Shown here: one piece after another, positions 59,599 to 59,663 of the stretch
Position numbering within the stretch: position 1 is the first letter of the stretch
Layout: each line of letters starts with the position of its first letter
Assembly (NCBI GenBank): GCA_013816485.1
Contig: JACDEI010000032.1
Span: 1 to 59,663, forward strand
Source: Planctomycetota bacterium
Lineage (GTDB): Bacteria > Planctomycetota > UBA11346
Direction of reading: 5' to 3'
DNA: 59,663 nt
The notes under the pieces: generated by a model
Databases searched by the model: none
What the model saw: only the letters and a program-made list of their open reading frames with translations
What the model was told of the DNA's origin: nothing
Program-made: the position numbers and the translations under genes

Positions 59599-59663
59599 AT
59601 GCGTACGAAATCCAACAAACCCACCCCACCCCAGGGAGCGCCGGTTTCCCGTCGCAAGCGGCG
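59599..59663 (+). CDS. Truncated open frame at the window end, possibly transposase
   Basis: The frame starts at the ATG at 59599 and reads MRTKSNKPTPPQGAPVSRRKRR before the window ends. A basic, Pro-rich start of this type occurs in several transposase families, and the 25 bp before it (TTGACACCCTGACA) look like a possible insertion-sequence end. With so little sequence this is a guess. It follows a 16-codon frame at 59510 that starts cassette 14. Confidence 0.3.
   Translation, partial: MRTKSNKPTPPQGAPVSRRKR

Larger units (their letters stand above)
52757..59663 (+). mobile_element. Integron gene-cassette array (at least 13 complete cassettes)
   Basis: Thirteen units of 317-705 bp each hold one plus-strand open frame and end in an attC site bounded by RYYYAAC and GTTRRRY cores. 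Cassette boundaries at the G^TT cuts are 52757, 53310, 53993, 54310, 54627, 55109, 55567, 56018, 56721, 57213, 57663, 58368, 59026 and 59496. A fourteenth begins at 59496 and runs out of the window. In cassettes 2, 5, 8, 10 and 11 the TAA stop codon lies inside the attC core, as is common in integrons. Confidence 0.95.

Overview
The window is GC-rich, densely coded bacterial chromosome. The paralogous families point to the PVC superphylum, most likely Planctomycetota: a PSCyt1-type cytochrome gene, a DUF1501 remnant, two DUF1552 proteins, two DUF1592/DUF1588-type haem proteins, a FecR-linked ECF sigma factor, two membrane Ser/Thr kinases and a sialate O-acetylesterase. This assignment is inferred from family distribution; there is no rRNA or other marker in the window.

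Layout. 0.35-2.6 kb: a Tat-exported sugar isomerase-like protein and a secreted parallel beta-helix protein (minus strand). 2.8-5.5 kb: FHA/Ser-Thr kinase. 5.8-7.5 kb: pdxA and a lower-GC secreted protein. 7.6-8.7 kb: a pseudogene joining the 5' part of a PSCyt1 gene to the 3' part of a DUF1501 gene. 8.75-11.7 kb: AraC regulator, a small basic protein, YebC, and an HhH-GPD-like protein. 12-18.8 kb: a second Ser/Thr kinase, an NHL/propeller protein and a two-TM protein carrying an 18-bp minisatellite. 18.9-21.1 kb: FliL-like protein and MltA. 21.2-22.4 kb: NsrR-like regulator divergent from an exported YHS-truncated haemoglobin, with an NsrR-like operator between them. 22.5-28.5 kb: LysR, RNase R, sialate O-acetylesterase. 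28.7-32.9 kb: phosphoesterase, HPr, PgpA, RsbU-type phosphatase and RsbW-type kinase. 33.3-34.7 kb: aminotransferase and an internally deleted ATPase. 34.8-45.3 kb (minus strand): one 10.5-kb operon of ECF sigma, FecR, DUF1552, two DUF1592-class proteins, a leucine-rich protein and a second DUF1552. 45.9-50.5 kb: hybrid histidine kinase and EamA exporter.

The last 8 kb (51.4-59.66 kb) is a chromosomal integron. It has an integrase gene on the minus strand, an attI-like junction at 52756, and at least 13 plus-strand gene cassettes, each closed by a recognisable attC site. The array runs off the end of the window. Cassette genes differ from the host genes in base composition and are mostly unknown proteins. 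The recognisable ones are a VOC/glyoxalase-fold protein, a DUF1444-like protein, a DUF7079-like protein, a possible HEPN-like protein, a lipoprotein and two small membrane proteins. Cassettes 3 and 4 are tandem 317-bp copies.

Intergenic spaces repeatedly carry short tandem repeats with a 7-nt period (once 8 nt). The unit sequence differs almost every time, and an inverted copy often follows. A dispersed 86-bp repeat and several long hairpins are also present. I saw no tRNA, rRNA or CRISPR array.
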